Source: Streptomyces sp. AC555_RSS877 (GTDB lineage: Bacteria > Actinomycetota > Actinomycetes > Streptomycetales > Streptomycetaceae). From it: a stretch of 47,011 nt of DNA. The position numbers were made by a program, and so were the translations under genes. The DNA lies in NCBI RefSeq assembly GCF_019049245.1, contig NZ_JAGMUK010000128.1, positions 51,052-98,062 of the forward strand, in the 5' to 3' direction. Shown in pieces: positions 9,013 to 16,521 of this stretch (position 1 is the first letter of the stretch; each line of letters begins with the position of its first letter). The notes below the pieces were generated by a model that was given only the letters and a program-made list of their open reading frames with translations, was not told the origin of the DNA and did no database searches.

Positions 9013-9056
9013 TTCCACCACCCTTTCACTACTCAATTAGTGAAAGGGTGGTGGAA
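9013..9056. promoter_or_regulatory. 44-bp palindrome, likely operator of the adjacent YtrA-type regulator
   Basis: Two perfect 19-bp inverted arms (ttccaccaccctttcacta and its reverse complement) are separated by 6 bp (ctcaat). The inner part CACTA-N6-TAGTG resembles operators of YtrA-family GntR proteins, which usually repress their own ABC operon. The right arm ends 3 bp before the GTG start of the GntR gene, so the same sequence in mRNA would fold over the ribosome site (AAAGGGTGG). It lies between two divergent ABC operons and could control both. Confidence 0.85.
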
Positions 9057-9059
9057 CGC

Positions 9060-9446
9060 GTGGTCGAGTACCGCATCGACCGGCACAGCGGCGTAGCCAC
9101 CTACGTCCAGATCGTCCAGCAGACCAAGCAGGCACTCCGTCTCGGCCTGCTCGAACCCGGCGACAGACTGCCGACGGCCCGCGAGGTCGTCGCCGCCACC
9201 GCCATCAACCCGAACACCGTGCTCAAGGCCTACCGCGAACTGGAACGGGAGGGCCTGGTCGAGGCACGACGAGGCCTCGGCACCTTCGTCCGGCGCACGC
9301 TGGGCACCGCACCGGCCGACTCACCCCTGCACGGCGAGCTGGACACCTGGACGGCCCGGGCCCGCGAGGCCGGGCTGGGCCGGGAGGACGTGGCCGCACT
9401 GTTCACCGCCGTACTCGAGAAACACTTCCAAGGAGACCCGTCATGA
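9060..9446 (+). CDS. GntR-family (YtrA subfamily) transcriptional regulator
   Basis: 128 residues, the short length typical of YtrA-type members, which have a winged HTH and a small C-terminal dimerisation tail only. The HTH is clear: LEPGDRLPTAREVVAATAIN then PNTVLKAYRELEREGLVEAR, followed by the wing GLGTFV. GTG 9060 (VEYRIDRHSG) is chosen because AAAGGGTGG sits 5-8 nt upstream and the family begins just before YRID. Its stop overlaps the start of the ABC ATPase by 4 bp. It probably represses its own operon through the palindrome at 9013-9056. Confidence 0.93.
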   Translation: MVEYRIDRHSGVATYVQIVQQTKQALRLGLLEPGDRLPTAREVVAATAINPNTVLKAYRELEREGLVEARRGLGTFVRRTLGTAPADSPLHGELDTWTARAREAGLGREDVAALFTAVLEKHFQGDPS

Positions 9447-10333
9447 CCGACACGGCGATGGCCGCGACCGCGCTGGGCAAGCGCTTCGGCCGCCGAGGAG
9501 GCTGGGCACTGAAGTCGTGCACCTTCCGGCTGCCCGCCGGCCGCGTCTGCGCGGTCGTCGGCCCCAACGGGGCGGGCAAGTCCACCCTGCTCGCCCTCGC
9601 CGCCGGCCTGCTGGTCCCCAGCGAGGGCACGGTGACCGTCCTCGGGACGACCCCGGGCGAGGCACGCGCACGCGTGGGCTTCGTCGGCCAGGACAAGCCG
9701 CTGTACCCGCAGCTCAGCGTCGCCGAGACGCTGCGGATGGGCGCCGACCTCAACCCCGGCCGCTGGGACGCGGCCGCCGCCGAGCGGATCGTGGCCGACG
9801 GCGAGCTGAACCCCACGTCCCGCATACGCTCCCTCTCCGGCGGCCAGCGCACCCGCGTCGCACTCGCCCTGGCCCTGGCCAAGCGCCCCGAACTGCTGCT
9901 GCTGGACGAGCCGATGGCCGACCTCGACCCGCTGGCCCGGCACGAGCTGATGGGCGTCCTGATGGTGCGGGCCGCCGAGCACGGCACCACGATCGTGATG
10001 TCCTCGCACGTGGTCGCCGAACTGGAGGACTCCTGCGACCACCTGCTGCTGATCGGCGGCGGCCGGGTGCGCCTCGCCGGCGAGATCGACGAACTCCTCG
10101 CCGCCCACGCGCGTGTGTCCGCCCCCGCGGAGACCGGCCTGGCCCCGCACACCGTCGTCGAGTCCCGCACCACCGGCCGCCAGCTCACCGCCCTGATCCG
10201 CCCGGCGGGCCCGGTTCCCGAAGACTGGCGCGTCGACGGCCGCCTCTCCCTGGAGGAGCTGGTCCTCGCCCATCTGCGCAACCCCGAGGCGCCGGCCCTG
10301 ACCCCGGCCGAGCTCGAGGAGAAGGCCGCGTGA
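9443..10333 (+). CDS. ABC transporter ATP-binding protein
   Basis: 296 residues. Walker A GPNGAGKST at about residues 39-47, the Q-loop region VGFVGQDKPLY, signature LSGGQRTRVALALALA, Walker B LLLLDEPMADLDP and H-loop MSSHVVAE are all intact. The C-terminal 80 residues form an extra domain as in drug or peptide exporters. It is coupled at both ends: ATGA overlap with the GntR gene and a GTGA overlap with the first permease. It energises the two permeases that follow. Confidence 0.93.
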   Translation: MTDTAMAATALGKRFGRRGGWALKSCTFRLPAGRVCAVVGPNGAGKSTLLALAAGLLVPSEGTVTVLGTTPGEARARVGFVGQDKPLYPQLSVAETLRMGADLNPGRWDAAAAERIVADGELNPTSRIRSLSGGQRTRVALALALAKRPELLLLDEPMADLDPLARHELMGVLMVRAAEHGTTIVMSSHVVAELEDSCDHLLLIGGGRVRLAGEIDELLAAHARVSAPAETGLAPHTVVESRTTGRQLTALIRPAGPVPEDWRVDGRLSLEELVLAHLRNPEAPALTPAELEEKAA

Positions 10334-11370
10334 GCACGATGACCGCACCCACCCCGGCGGCAGTACCGGGCCCCGCCGCCCCGCCGCCCGCCCCCGCCGC
10401 ACCGCCCCGGCAGTTCCGCTGGCTGCTGCGCCTGCACCGCCCGGCCCTGTACGCCTGGACGGGGCTGGTCCTCGCCCTCGCCGGCCTGCTCCTGTGGCTC
10501 GGCGGGCCGCTCACCGACGCGTCGGCGGCCGGATGGCAGCAGTACAACGCCTACCAGGCGGACGCGGCAAAGGCGTACGACCAGGACGCGATCCTCCTCT
10601 ACAAGGACGTCTCCCAGTACACGAGCGTCGCCCTCCTGGTGGTGCCGTTCCTCGTCGCCGCCTGGGCCGGCGCCTCGCTGATCGGCCGCGAACTGGAGAG
10701 CGGCACCGCCCGGCTCGCGTGGACGCAGGGCGTGACGCCCACCCGCTGGCTGGCCGCGAAGCTCGCCCTGCCCGCGGCCCTGATCACCACCGGCACCGCC
10801 CTCGCGGCCCTGCTGCACCACCTGGCGTGGTCGGCGGGCCGGGGCCGCGTCGACACCGCCAAGCCCTGGTACAGCGTCGAAACCCTCTACGCGGGCGGCC
10901 CCGTGATCGTCGCCCTCGCCCTGGCGGGCCTGGCCGCCGGCGCTCTCCTGGGCCTGCTGCTGCGCCGGTCGCTCGCCGCCCTGATCGGCGCGGCCTGCAC
11001 CACGGGCGTCCTGTGGATCGCGATGTTCCTTGCCCTGCCCCACCTCTGGCCGACCGCCACCCGCGTCAGCAGCCTGCGGGAAGGCCCCTCGGGCTCCGGC
11101 CTCGGCGTCGCGGAGGGCCTGCTCACCGCCGACGGCGACCGCCTCGACATCCCCCGGTACTGCGGCAGCAGCCACGACCCCTCGTGCGCCACGCTCTTCG
11201 ACCGCCTGAACGCCGTCAGCTTCTACAAGGACTACCACCCCGAGTCCCACTACTGGGCCCTCCAGCTCATGGCGACCGCCGTCCTCCTCGCCGTCACCGC
11301 GCTGCTGACCGTGTCGGCGTTCCGGGTACTGCGGCACCGGACCGCCGGCCACAAGGGAGCCGCCGTATGA
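10330..11370 (+). CDS. ABC transporter permease (first of two paralogues)
   Basis: 346 residues from GTG 10330, which overlaps the ATPase stop codon. A Pro/Ala-rich N terminus precedes the first helix (ALYAWTGLVLALAGLLLWLGG). About six membrane segments are visible. After helix 2 comes the block IGRELESGTARLAWTQGVTP, shared almost exactly with the next gene. A loop of about 90 residues, probably outside the cell, lies before the last helix. ABC-2 type exporter subunits have this layout. Substrate unknown. Confidence 0.87.
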   Translation: MSTMTAPTPAAVPGPAAPPPAPAAPPRQFRWLLRLHRPALYAWTGLVLALAGLLLWLGGPLTDASAAGWQQYNAYQADAAKAYDQDAILLYKDVSQYTSVALLVVPFLVAAWAGASLIGRELESGTARLAWTQGVTPTRWLAAKLALPAALITTGTALAALLHHLAWSAGRGRVDTAKPWYSVETLYAGGPVIVALALAGLAAGALLGLLLRRSLAALIGAACTTGVLWIAMFLALPHLWPTATRVSSLREGPSGSGLGVAEGLLTADGDRLDIPRYCGSSHDPSCATLFDRLNAVSFYKDYHPESHYWALQLMATAVLLAVTALLTVSAFRVLRHRTAGHKGAAV

Positions 11371-12194
11371 CCGCCGTCGGGGGCCTGCCGCGCACGGTGC
11401 TGCGCCTGCACCGCACGGCCGGGATCGTGTGGGCGGTCTTCGTCCTCGGCGCCGTCGCCTGGCTGGTGTGGCTGAACCAGGTCACCGCGGACTCGGTGCG
11501 CGCCACGCTGGACAGCTGCCCCAGGAACTCCGGCATCTGCGACGCCGTCTGGGCCAGCCTCGACTACAGCGGGCCGACGAGCTGGATCAGCACGCTCATG
11601 TACTACAGCTTCTGGGCCGTCGCCGCCTGGGCGGGCGGCTCACTGATCGGCCGCGAACTGGAGAGCGGCACCGCCCGGCTCGCCTGGACGCAGGGCGTCA
11701 CGCCCACCCGCTGGCTGGCCGTCAAACTCGCGGTGCCGGCCCTGCTGATCGTCCTCGGCGGCGCGGTCTTCGTCCCCGTCTACCGGTGGGCCTGGTCGGC
11801 GAACCGGGACCTGATGGGCGACGACTGGAGCTTCCCCGACGTGTTCGCCGCCCACGGCCCGGCGGTGGTGGCGTACGGCCTGTGCGCCCTCGCCGTCGGC
11901 ACGCTCACCGCGCTCCTGCTGCGCCGCTCGCTGCCCGCGCTCGGGGTCTCCGTCGCCGTGATGGTGGTGCTCAACCAGTACCTGGAACGGCAGCGGGAGG
12001 ATTTCTGGCCGACGGTGACCGGCGGCTCCGGCCGGCCCAAGGTGACCAACGAGTGGTGGCACGTGGGCGACGGCACCTACCACCCCCCGTCCCACTTCTG
12101 GCCCCTGCACCTCGTCGAGACCGGCATCCTCCTCGCCGTCACCGCCGCGGCCACCACCACCGCCTTCTGGCTGCTGCGCCGCCGCACCCGCTGA
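11367..12194 (+). CDS. ABC transporter permease (second of two paralogues)
   Basis: 275 residues from ATG 11367, overlapping the previous stop by 4 bp. It is paralogous to the preceding permease: same start pattern (LRLHR-x4-AW/VWxG/A), same GRELESGTARLAWTQG block, same last helix followed by a basic tail. About six membrane helices are visible. The two proteins probably form a heterodimeric channel with the ATPase. A hairpin 45 bp after the stop ends the operon. Confidence 0.87.
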   Translation: MTAVGGLPRTVLRLHRTAGIVWAVFVLGAVAWLVWLNQVTADSVRATLDSCPRNSGICDAVWASLDYSGPTSWISTLMYYSFWAVAAWAGGSLIGRELESGTARLAWTQGVTPTRWLAVKLAVPALLIVLGGAVFVPVYRWAWSANRDLMGDDWSFPDVFAAHGPAVVAYGLCALAVGTLTALLLRRSLPALGVSVAVMVVLNQYLERQREDFWPTVTGGSGRPKVTNEWWHVGDGTYHPPSHFWPLHLVETGILLAVTAAATTTAFWLLRRRTR

Positions 12195-12239
12195 AACGGG
12201 CCGTACCTCCCTCACGGAGGGGGAGGAACGTGCGGTTCG

Positions 12240-12267
12240 GGGCGTCCGCCGCCGGGCGCGGACGCCC
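12240..12267 (+). terminator. Hairpin terminator after the GntR/ABC operon
   Basis: A perfect 10-bp GC stem (gggcgtccgc pairing with gcggacgccc) with an 8-nt loop lies 45 bp after the permease stop. There is no T tract, as is usual in Streptomyces. Confidence 0.7.
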
Positions 12268-12313
12268 GTGAGCCGTCCCCCGGTGTCCCACACGCCATGT
12301 CGCCGTAACCGCT

Positions 12314-12335
12314 GGTTCAGACAGGCTTGCAAGGC
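12314..12335 (+). promoter_or_regulatory. Possible PHO box upstream of ppk
   Basis: Two 11-bp units, GGTTCAGACAG and GCTTGCAAGGC, are in direct tandem and resemble the Streptomyces PhoP repeat (consensus near GGTTCACCNNN), the second one poorly. PhoP control of ppk is known in S. lividans. If this box works, transcription would start near or inside the first codons of the longer ppk frame and favour the start at 12478. Weak call. Confidence 0.4.
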
Positions 12336-12342
12336 TCAGTGG

Positions 12343-14709
12343 ATGAAGCCCGCCGTGCCAGAGCCCGCGCCGCCCCCCGACGGGACAGCGGGGAACGGGG
12401 AGGCCCGTGTCGCCCCCGCGCTCCCGCCCGCCCTGTCCGACGCGCCTGTATCGCTCGTGGCGCGGAAGAATGGGTCCATGAGCCAGCCAAACACCCAGGC
12501 ACAGGTCCAGCACGCCCAGCCCTCCGTGGGTTCCATCGCCGCGCACCGCCCGCACACCGTGTCGGCCGCCGTCTCCGACCTGGAACCCGACATCGACGCC
12601 GACCTCGACGCGTACGAGGAGGCGCCGTTCGACGGCCCCCAGCTCCCCCAGGGCCGCTTCCTCGACCGGGAACGCAGCTGGCTCGCGTTCAACGAGCGGG
12701 TCCTCGAACTCGCGGAGGACCCGAACACCCCGCTGCTGGAGCGCGCGAACTTCCTCGCGATCTTCGCCAGCAACCTGGACGAGTTCTTCATGGTCCGGGT
12801 GGCCGGCCTGAAGCGCCGGATCGCCACCGGGGTCGCGACCCGGTCCGCGTCCGGCCTCCAGCCCCGCGAGGTCCTGGAGATGATCTGGGCCCGCTCGCGC
12901 GAGCTCATGGCCCGGCACGCCGCCTGCTACCACGAGGACGTCGCCCCCGCCCTCGCCGAGGAGGGCGTCCACCTGGTGCGCTGGAGCGAGCTCCAGGAGA
13001 AGGAACAGGCCCGCCTGTTCACCCTCTTCCGCCACCAGATCTTCCCCGTGCTGACCCCGCTGGCGGTCGACCCGGCGCACCCCTTCCCGTACATCTCGGG
13101 GCTGTCCCTCAACCTGGCCGTCGTCGTACGCAACCCCGTCACCGGGCACCGCCACTTCGCCCGCGTCAAGGTGCCGCCGCTGCTGTCCCGCTTCCTGGAG
13201 AGCTCCCCGGGCCGCTACGTCCCCATCGAGGACGTCATCGCCGCCCACCTGGAGGAGCTGTTCCCGGGCATGGAGGTCCTGGAGCACCACGCCTTCCGCC
13301 TCACCCGCAACGAGGACCTGGAGGTCGAGGAGGACGACGCCGAGAACCTCCTCCAGGCCCTGGAGAAGGAACTCATGCGGCGCCGCTTCGGACCGCCGGT
13401 GCGTCTGGAGGTGGAGGAGTCGATCGACCGCGAGGTCCTCGACCTCCTCGTCCGCGAGCTGAAGATCAGCGAGGCGGAGGTGTACCCGCTGCCCGGTCCC
13501 CTGGACCTCACGGGCCTCTTCCGCATCGCCTCCCTCGACCGGCCCGAGCTGAAGTACAAGAAGTTCATCGCCGGTGTCCACCGCGACCTGGCCGAGGTCG
13601 AGTCGGCGTCCGCGGCCGACATCTTCGCCGCCCTGCGCACCCGGGACGTGCTGCTGCACCACCCCTACGACTCGTTCTCGACGTCGGTGCAGGCGTTCCT
13701 GCAGCAGGCCGCCGACGACCCGGACGTCCTCGCCATCAAGCAGACCCTGTACCGGACCTCGGGCGACTCCCCCATAGTCGACGCGCTCATCGACGCCGCC
13801 GAGGCCGGCAAGCAGGTCCTCGTCCTGGTGGAGATCAAGGCCCGCTTCGACGAGCACGCCAACATCAAGTGGGCGCGCAAGCTGGAGGAGGCGGGCTGCC
13901 ACGTCGTCTACGGCCTGGTCGGCCTGAAGACCCACTGCAAGCTGTCCCTGGTGGTCCGTCAGGAGGGCGACACGCTACGGCGGTACAGCCACGTGGGCAC
14001 GGGCAACTACCACCCGAAGACGGCGAGGCTGTACGAGGACCTGGGCCTGCTGACGGCGGACCCGCAGGTCGGCGCGGACCTCTCGGACCTCTTCAACCGC
14101 CTCTCGGGCTACTCCCGCCGCGAGACGTACCGCCGCCTCCTGGTCGCCCCCAAGTCCCTGCGGGACGGCCTGATCGCGCGGATCAACAAGGAAGTCCAGC
14201 ACCACCGTGCCGGACGCCCCGCCTTCGTCCGCATCAAGGTCAACTCGATGGTGGACGAGGCGATCATCGACGCCATGTACCGGGCGTCCCAGGCGGGCGT
14301 GCCCTGTGACGTGTGGGTGCGCGGCATCTGCGCGGTCCGCCCCGGCGTCACGGGCATGTCCGAGAACATCCGGGTCCGCTCGATCCTCGGCCGCTTCCTC
14401 GAACACTCCCGGGTGTTCGCCTTCGGCAACGGGGGCGAGCCGGAGGTGTGGTTCGGCAGCGCCGACATGATGCACCGCAACCTCGACCGCCGTATCGAGG
14501 CACTGGTGAGGGTCACCGACCCGGCCCACCGGGCGGCCCTCAACCGGCTGCTGGAGACGGGCATGTCGGACACCACCGCGTCCTGGCACCTCGGCCCGGA
14601 CGGTGAGTGGACCCGGCACGCGACCGACCAGGACGGCCAGCCCCTGCGCAACGTCCAGGAGATGCTCATAGACGCCCGGAGGCGCCGGCGTGGCACAGCA
14701 ACACCTTGA
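12343..14709 (+). CDS. ppk: Polyphosphate kinase 1
   Basis: 788 residues from ATG 12343, or 743 from ATG 12478. It makes polyphosphate from ATP reversibly in the cytoplasm. The N-terminal domain begins RFLDRERSWLAFNERVLEL. The two catalytic histidines of the phospholipase-D-like halves are visible: H531 in KTHCKLS and H688 in FLEHSRVF (numbering from 12343). Their spacing of 157 equals that of His435 and His592 in E. coli PPK. HVGTGNYHPKTARLYEDLG and SADMMHRNLDRRIE are typical PPK1 blocks. Start choice is open: the first 45 codons have somewhat lower GC3 and a Pro/Ala-rich composition. Both starts have modest ribosome sites. The stop overlaps the CHAD gene by 20 bp. Confidence 0.96.
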   Translation: MKPAVPEPAPPPDGTAGNGEARVAPALPPALSDAPVSLVARKNGSMSQPNTQAQVQHAQPSVGSIAAHRPHTVSAAVSDLEPDIDADLDAYEEAPFDGPQLPQGRFLDRERSWLAFNERVLELAEDPNTPLLERANFLAIFASNLDEFFMVRVAGLKRRIATGVATRSASGLQPREVLEMIWARSRELMARHAACYHEDVAPALAEEGVHLVRWSELQEKEQARLFTLFRHQIFPVLTPLAVDPAHPFPYISGLSLNLAVVVRNPVTGHRHFARVKVPPLLSRFLESSPGRYVPIEDVIAAHLEELFPGMEVLEHHAFRLTRNEDLEVEEDDAENLLQALEKELMRRRFGPPVRLEVEESIDREVLDLLVRELKISEAEVYPLPGPLDLTGLFRIASLDRPELKYKKFIAGVHRDLAEVESASAADIFAALRTRDVLLHHPYDSFSTSVQAFLQQAADDPDVLAIKQTLYRTSGDSPIVDALIDAAEAGKQVLVLVEIKARFDEHANIKWARKLEEAGCHVVYGLVGLKTHCKLSLVVRQEGDTLRRYSHVGTGNYHPKTARLYEDLGLLTADPQVGADLSDLFNRLSGYSRRETYRRLLVAPKSLRDGLIARINKEVQHHRAGRPAFVRIKVNSMVDEAIIDAMYRASQAGVPCDVWVRGICAVRPGVTGMSENIRVRSILGRFLEHSRVFAFGNGGEPEVWFGSADMMHRNLDRRIEALVRVTDPAHRAALNRLLETGMSDTTASWHLGPDGEWTRHATDQDGQPLRNVQEMLIDARRRRRGTATP

Positions 14710-15877
14710 CCCGACGAACCCCGTGACCGGGCCCGTGACGGGGGACGCCCTCGCGGGCTACCTGCGGTCCCGGGCCACGGAGTTCCTGCGCGCGCTCCGG
14801 CTGCACCGCGAGACCGGCGGCGGCACTTCCGGCGCGAACGGCGCGGAGGACTCCGCCGACGCGGCCCGAGCCCTGCGCCGCTCGGTCCGCCGCATCAGCG
14901 GCAGCCTGCACACCTTCCGCCCTCTCCTCGACGCCGAGTGGTCGGACGCGATGCGCCCCGAGCTGGCCTGGCTGTCGGGAACGCTGGCGATGGAGCACGC
15001 GTACGGGGCCCGGCTGGACCGTCTCCTCCTGGCGCTGCACCGCTTGTCGGGAACGGTGTTCCCGACCCAGCCACCGGTCACGACCCCGCCCCTCGACGCA
15101 GCCACGAGCGCCGCTCCCGCCGCCTACGGAGCTGTGGGCAGTCGTTCCGCTGGGGCGGAACGGGTGGGCACTGGGGGCACCTCCCAGGCCCTCAGGGCAC
15201 TGGGGGAGGAAACCGGCAGCGCCGGCCCCCGCCCGGCGCCCGACCCCGACCGCGGCAACCTCACCGTCGGCGCGGCGAAGGCGGGCGCCCTGCTCGAACG
15301 CCAGCTCACCCTCGCCCGGACCCGGGCGCACAGCACCGCCCTCCAGACCCTCGGCTCCTCCCGCTTCCACGCGGTCGCCGACAACATCGCCTTACTCGCC
15401 AGCGAGGTCCCCCTCACTCCCACGGCGACCACCACCGGCCTGCACTCCTTCGCCGCCGCCGCCGAGGACCGCCTCACGGACGCGATCGCGGCCCTGCCCC
15501 TCGTCACCGCCGGCAGCCCCTACAACGCGGAGGCCCTGATCCACGGCCTCTCCCCGGACCCGGCCCCGCACCCCCAGGACGCCCCCTGGCACCAGGTCCG
15601 TCTCCTCCTGCGCCTGCACCGCTACGCCCGCGAGGTCCTGGACGGCGGGGACGAGCCCGTCGACGTCCGGCTGCTCACCGCGGGCCAGGCCCTCGACCGC
15701 CACCGCGACGCCTCGGAGGCGGCGGCGGCCGCGGCCCAGGCGGCCCGTACCCCCCGTATCGCCCCCGCGACGGCGTACGCCCTCGGCGTGCTCCACGCCG
15801 ACCAGCGGCACGAGGTGGAGGCGGCACGTTTCGCCTTCCAGCAGTCCTGGCTGAGGCAGGCGCTCGGCACACCCTGA
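14690..15877 (+). CDS. CHAD-domain protein (polyphosphate-associated)
   Basis: 395 residues from GTG 14690, with GGAGG 6 nt upstream; it begins inside the 3' end of ppk. The CHAD helical bundle has the conserved basic residues: RRSVRRISGSLHTFRPLL (about residues 62-79), HAYGARLDRLL, then LLERQLTLARTRAHSTAL and LLRLHRYAREVLD in the second half. CHAD domains bind inorganic polyphosphate, and direct linkage to ppk supports that role here. An unusual Pro/Ser/Gly/Ala linker of about 60 residues (about 125-185) separates the two halves; part of it is encoded by a dispersed repeat (15129-15169). Confidence 0.9.
   Translation: MAQQHLDPTNPVTGPVTGDALAGYLRSRATEFLRALRLHRETGGGTSGANGAEDSADAARALRRSVRRISGSLHTFRPLLDAEWSDAMRPELAWLSGTLAMEHAYGARLDRLLLALHRLSGTVFPTQPPVTTPPLDAATSAAPAAYGAVGSRSAGAERVGTGGTSQALRALGEETGSAGPRPAPDPDRGNLTVGAAKAGALLERQLTLARTRAHSTALQTLGSSRFHAVADNIALLASEVPLTPTATTTGLHSFAAAAEDRLTDAIAALPLVTAGSPYNAEALIHGLSPDPAPHPQDAPWHQVRLLLRLHRYAREVLDGGDEPVDVRLLTAGQALDRHRDASEAAAAAAQAARTPRIAPATAYALGVLHADQRHEVEAARFAFQQSWLRQALGTP
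15129..15169. repeat. Dispersed Streptomyces-type hairpin repeat inside the CHAD gene
   Basis: A 41-bp sequence matches 25206-25246 at 38 of 41 positions. It contains a perfect 8-bp hairpin (cgttccgc, loop tggg, gcggaacg). Two of the three differences from the other copy lie opposite each other in the stem and preserve pairing. It is read in frame as part of the low-complexity linker. A further G/C-rich repetitive stretch (ctgggggcacctcccagg) follows it. Confidence 0.85.
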
Positions 15878-15906
15878 CCCATCTCCTCGTGGAGGCGGTG
15901 ACACCG

Positions 15907-16338
15907 ATGCCCCAAGCGAACGAGGCCGGGGAGCCCTCCGTCCTGGCGGCCGGCTGCGTCCTGTGGCGCCGCTCCCCCGTCGACGGCGAGCTGGAGGTCT
16001 GTCTCGTCCACCGGCCGAAGTACGACGACTGGTCGCACCCCAAGGGCAAGCTGAAGCGCGGCGAGGCCCACCTGTCCGGCGCCCTGCGCGAGGTGGAGGA
16101 GGAGACGGGTCACCGGGCCGTGGCCGGCGCCCGCCTGCCCACCGTCCGCTACCTGGCGAACGGCCGCCCCAAAGAGGTCCGCTACTGGGCGGCCGAGGCC
16201 ACGACCGGCGTCTTCACCCCGAACGACGAGGTGGACCGCATCCTGTGGCTCCCTCCGAAAGCGGCCCGAAACCGCCTCACCCAACCGAGGGACCGCGCTC
16301 TCATCGATGCCCTGCTCCGGACCCTCCACCTGAGATAG
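15907..16338 (+). CDS. Nudix (MutT-family) hydrolase
   Basis: 143 residues. The Nudix box reads G-x5-E-x7-REVEEETG (GKLKRGE, then AHLSGAL, then REVEEETGH). This gives the catalytic RE and EE pair; the final hydrophobic position is His. These enzymes cleave nucleoside diphosphates linked to another group, such as oxidised nucleotides or diadenosine polyphosphates. ATG 15907 is used; GGAGG lies 11 nt upstream, and a GTG 9 nt earlier is also in frame. It follows the CHAD gene closely and is probably part of the ppk operon, just before the pstS promoter. Confidence 0.92.
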   Translation: MPQANEAGEPSVLAAGCVLWRRSPVDGELEVCLVHRPKYDDWSHPKGKLKRGEAHLSGALREVEEETGHRAVAGARLPTVRYLANGRPKEVRYWAAEATTGVFTPNDEVDRILWLPPKAARNRLTQPRDRALIDALLRTLHLR

Positions 16339-16402
16339 TCGGCGGAAATCACTCCGTGTCCTCGACGTGAGCGTTCCGTGACCTCACCGCACCTTTCTCA
16401 GG

Positions 16403-16458
16403 GGTTCACCCCCCGTTCATTCACGGCCTTCGGCGCCTTCACCTGTTCTGCCTAATTT
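16403..16458 (+). promoter_or_regulatory. PHO box and -10 element of pstS
   Basis: Four 11-bp direct-repeat units in exact phase: GGTTCACCCCC (16403), CGTTCATTCAC (16414), GGCCTTCGGCG (16425, weak) and CCTTCACCTGT (16436). The first two match the PhoP core GTTCA(C/T). A -10 element TAATTT lies at 16453-16458, 7 bp after the last unit. The arrangement is that of the PhoP-activated pstS promoter of Streptomyces. A small GC hairpin (about 16481-16500) sits in the leader. Confidence 0.93.
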
Positions 16459-16521
16459 CAGCCGTACAGACTTCGCACGCCGCCGGTTCAGGACGGCGGC
16501 TCTCGGAAGGAACTCCCTCAA

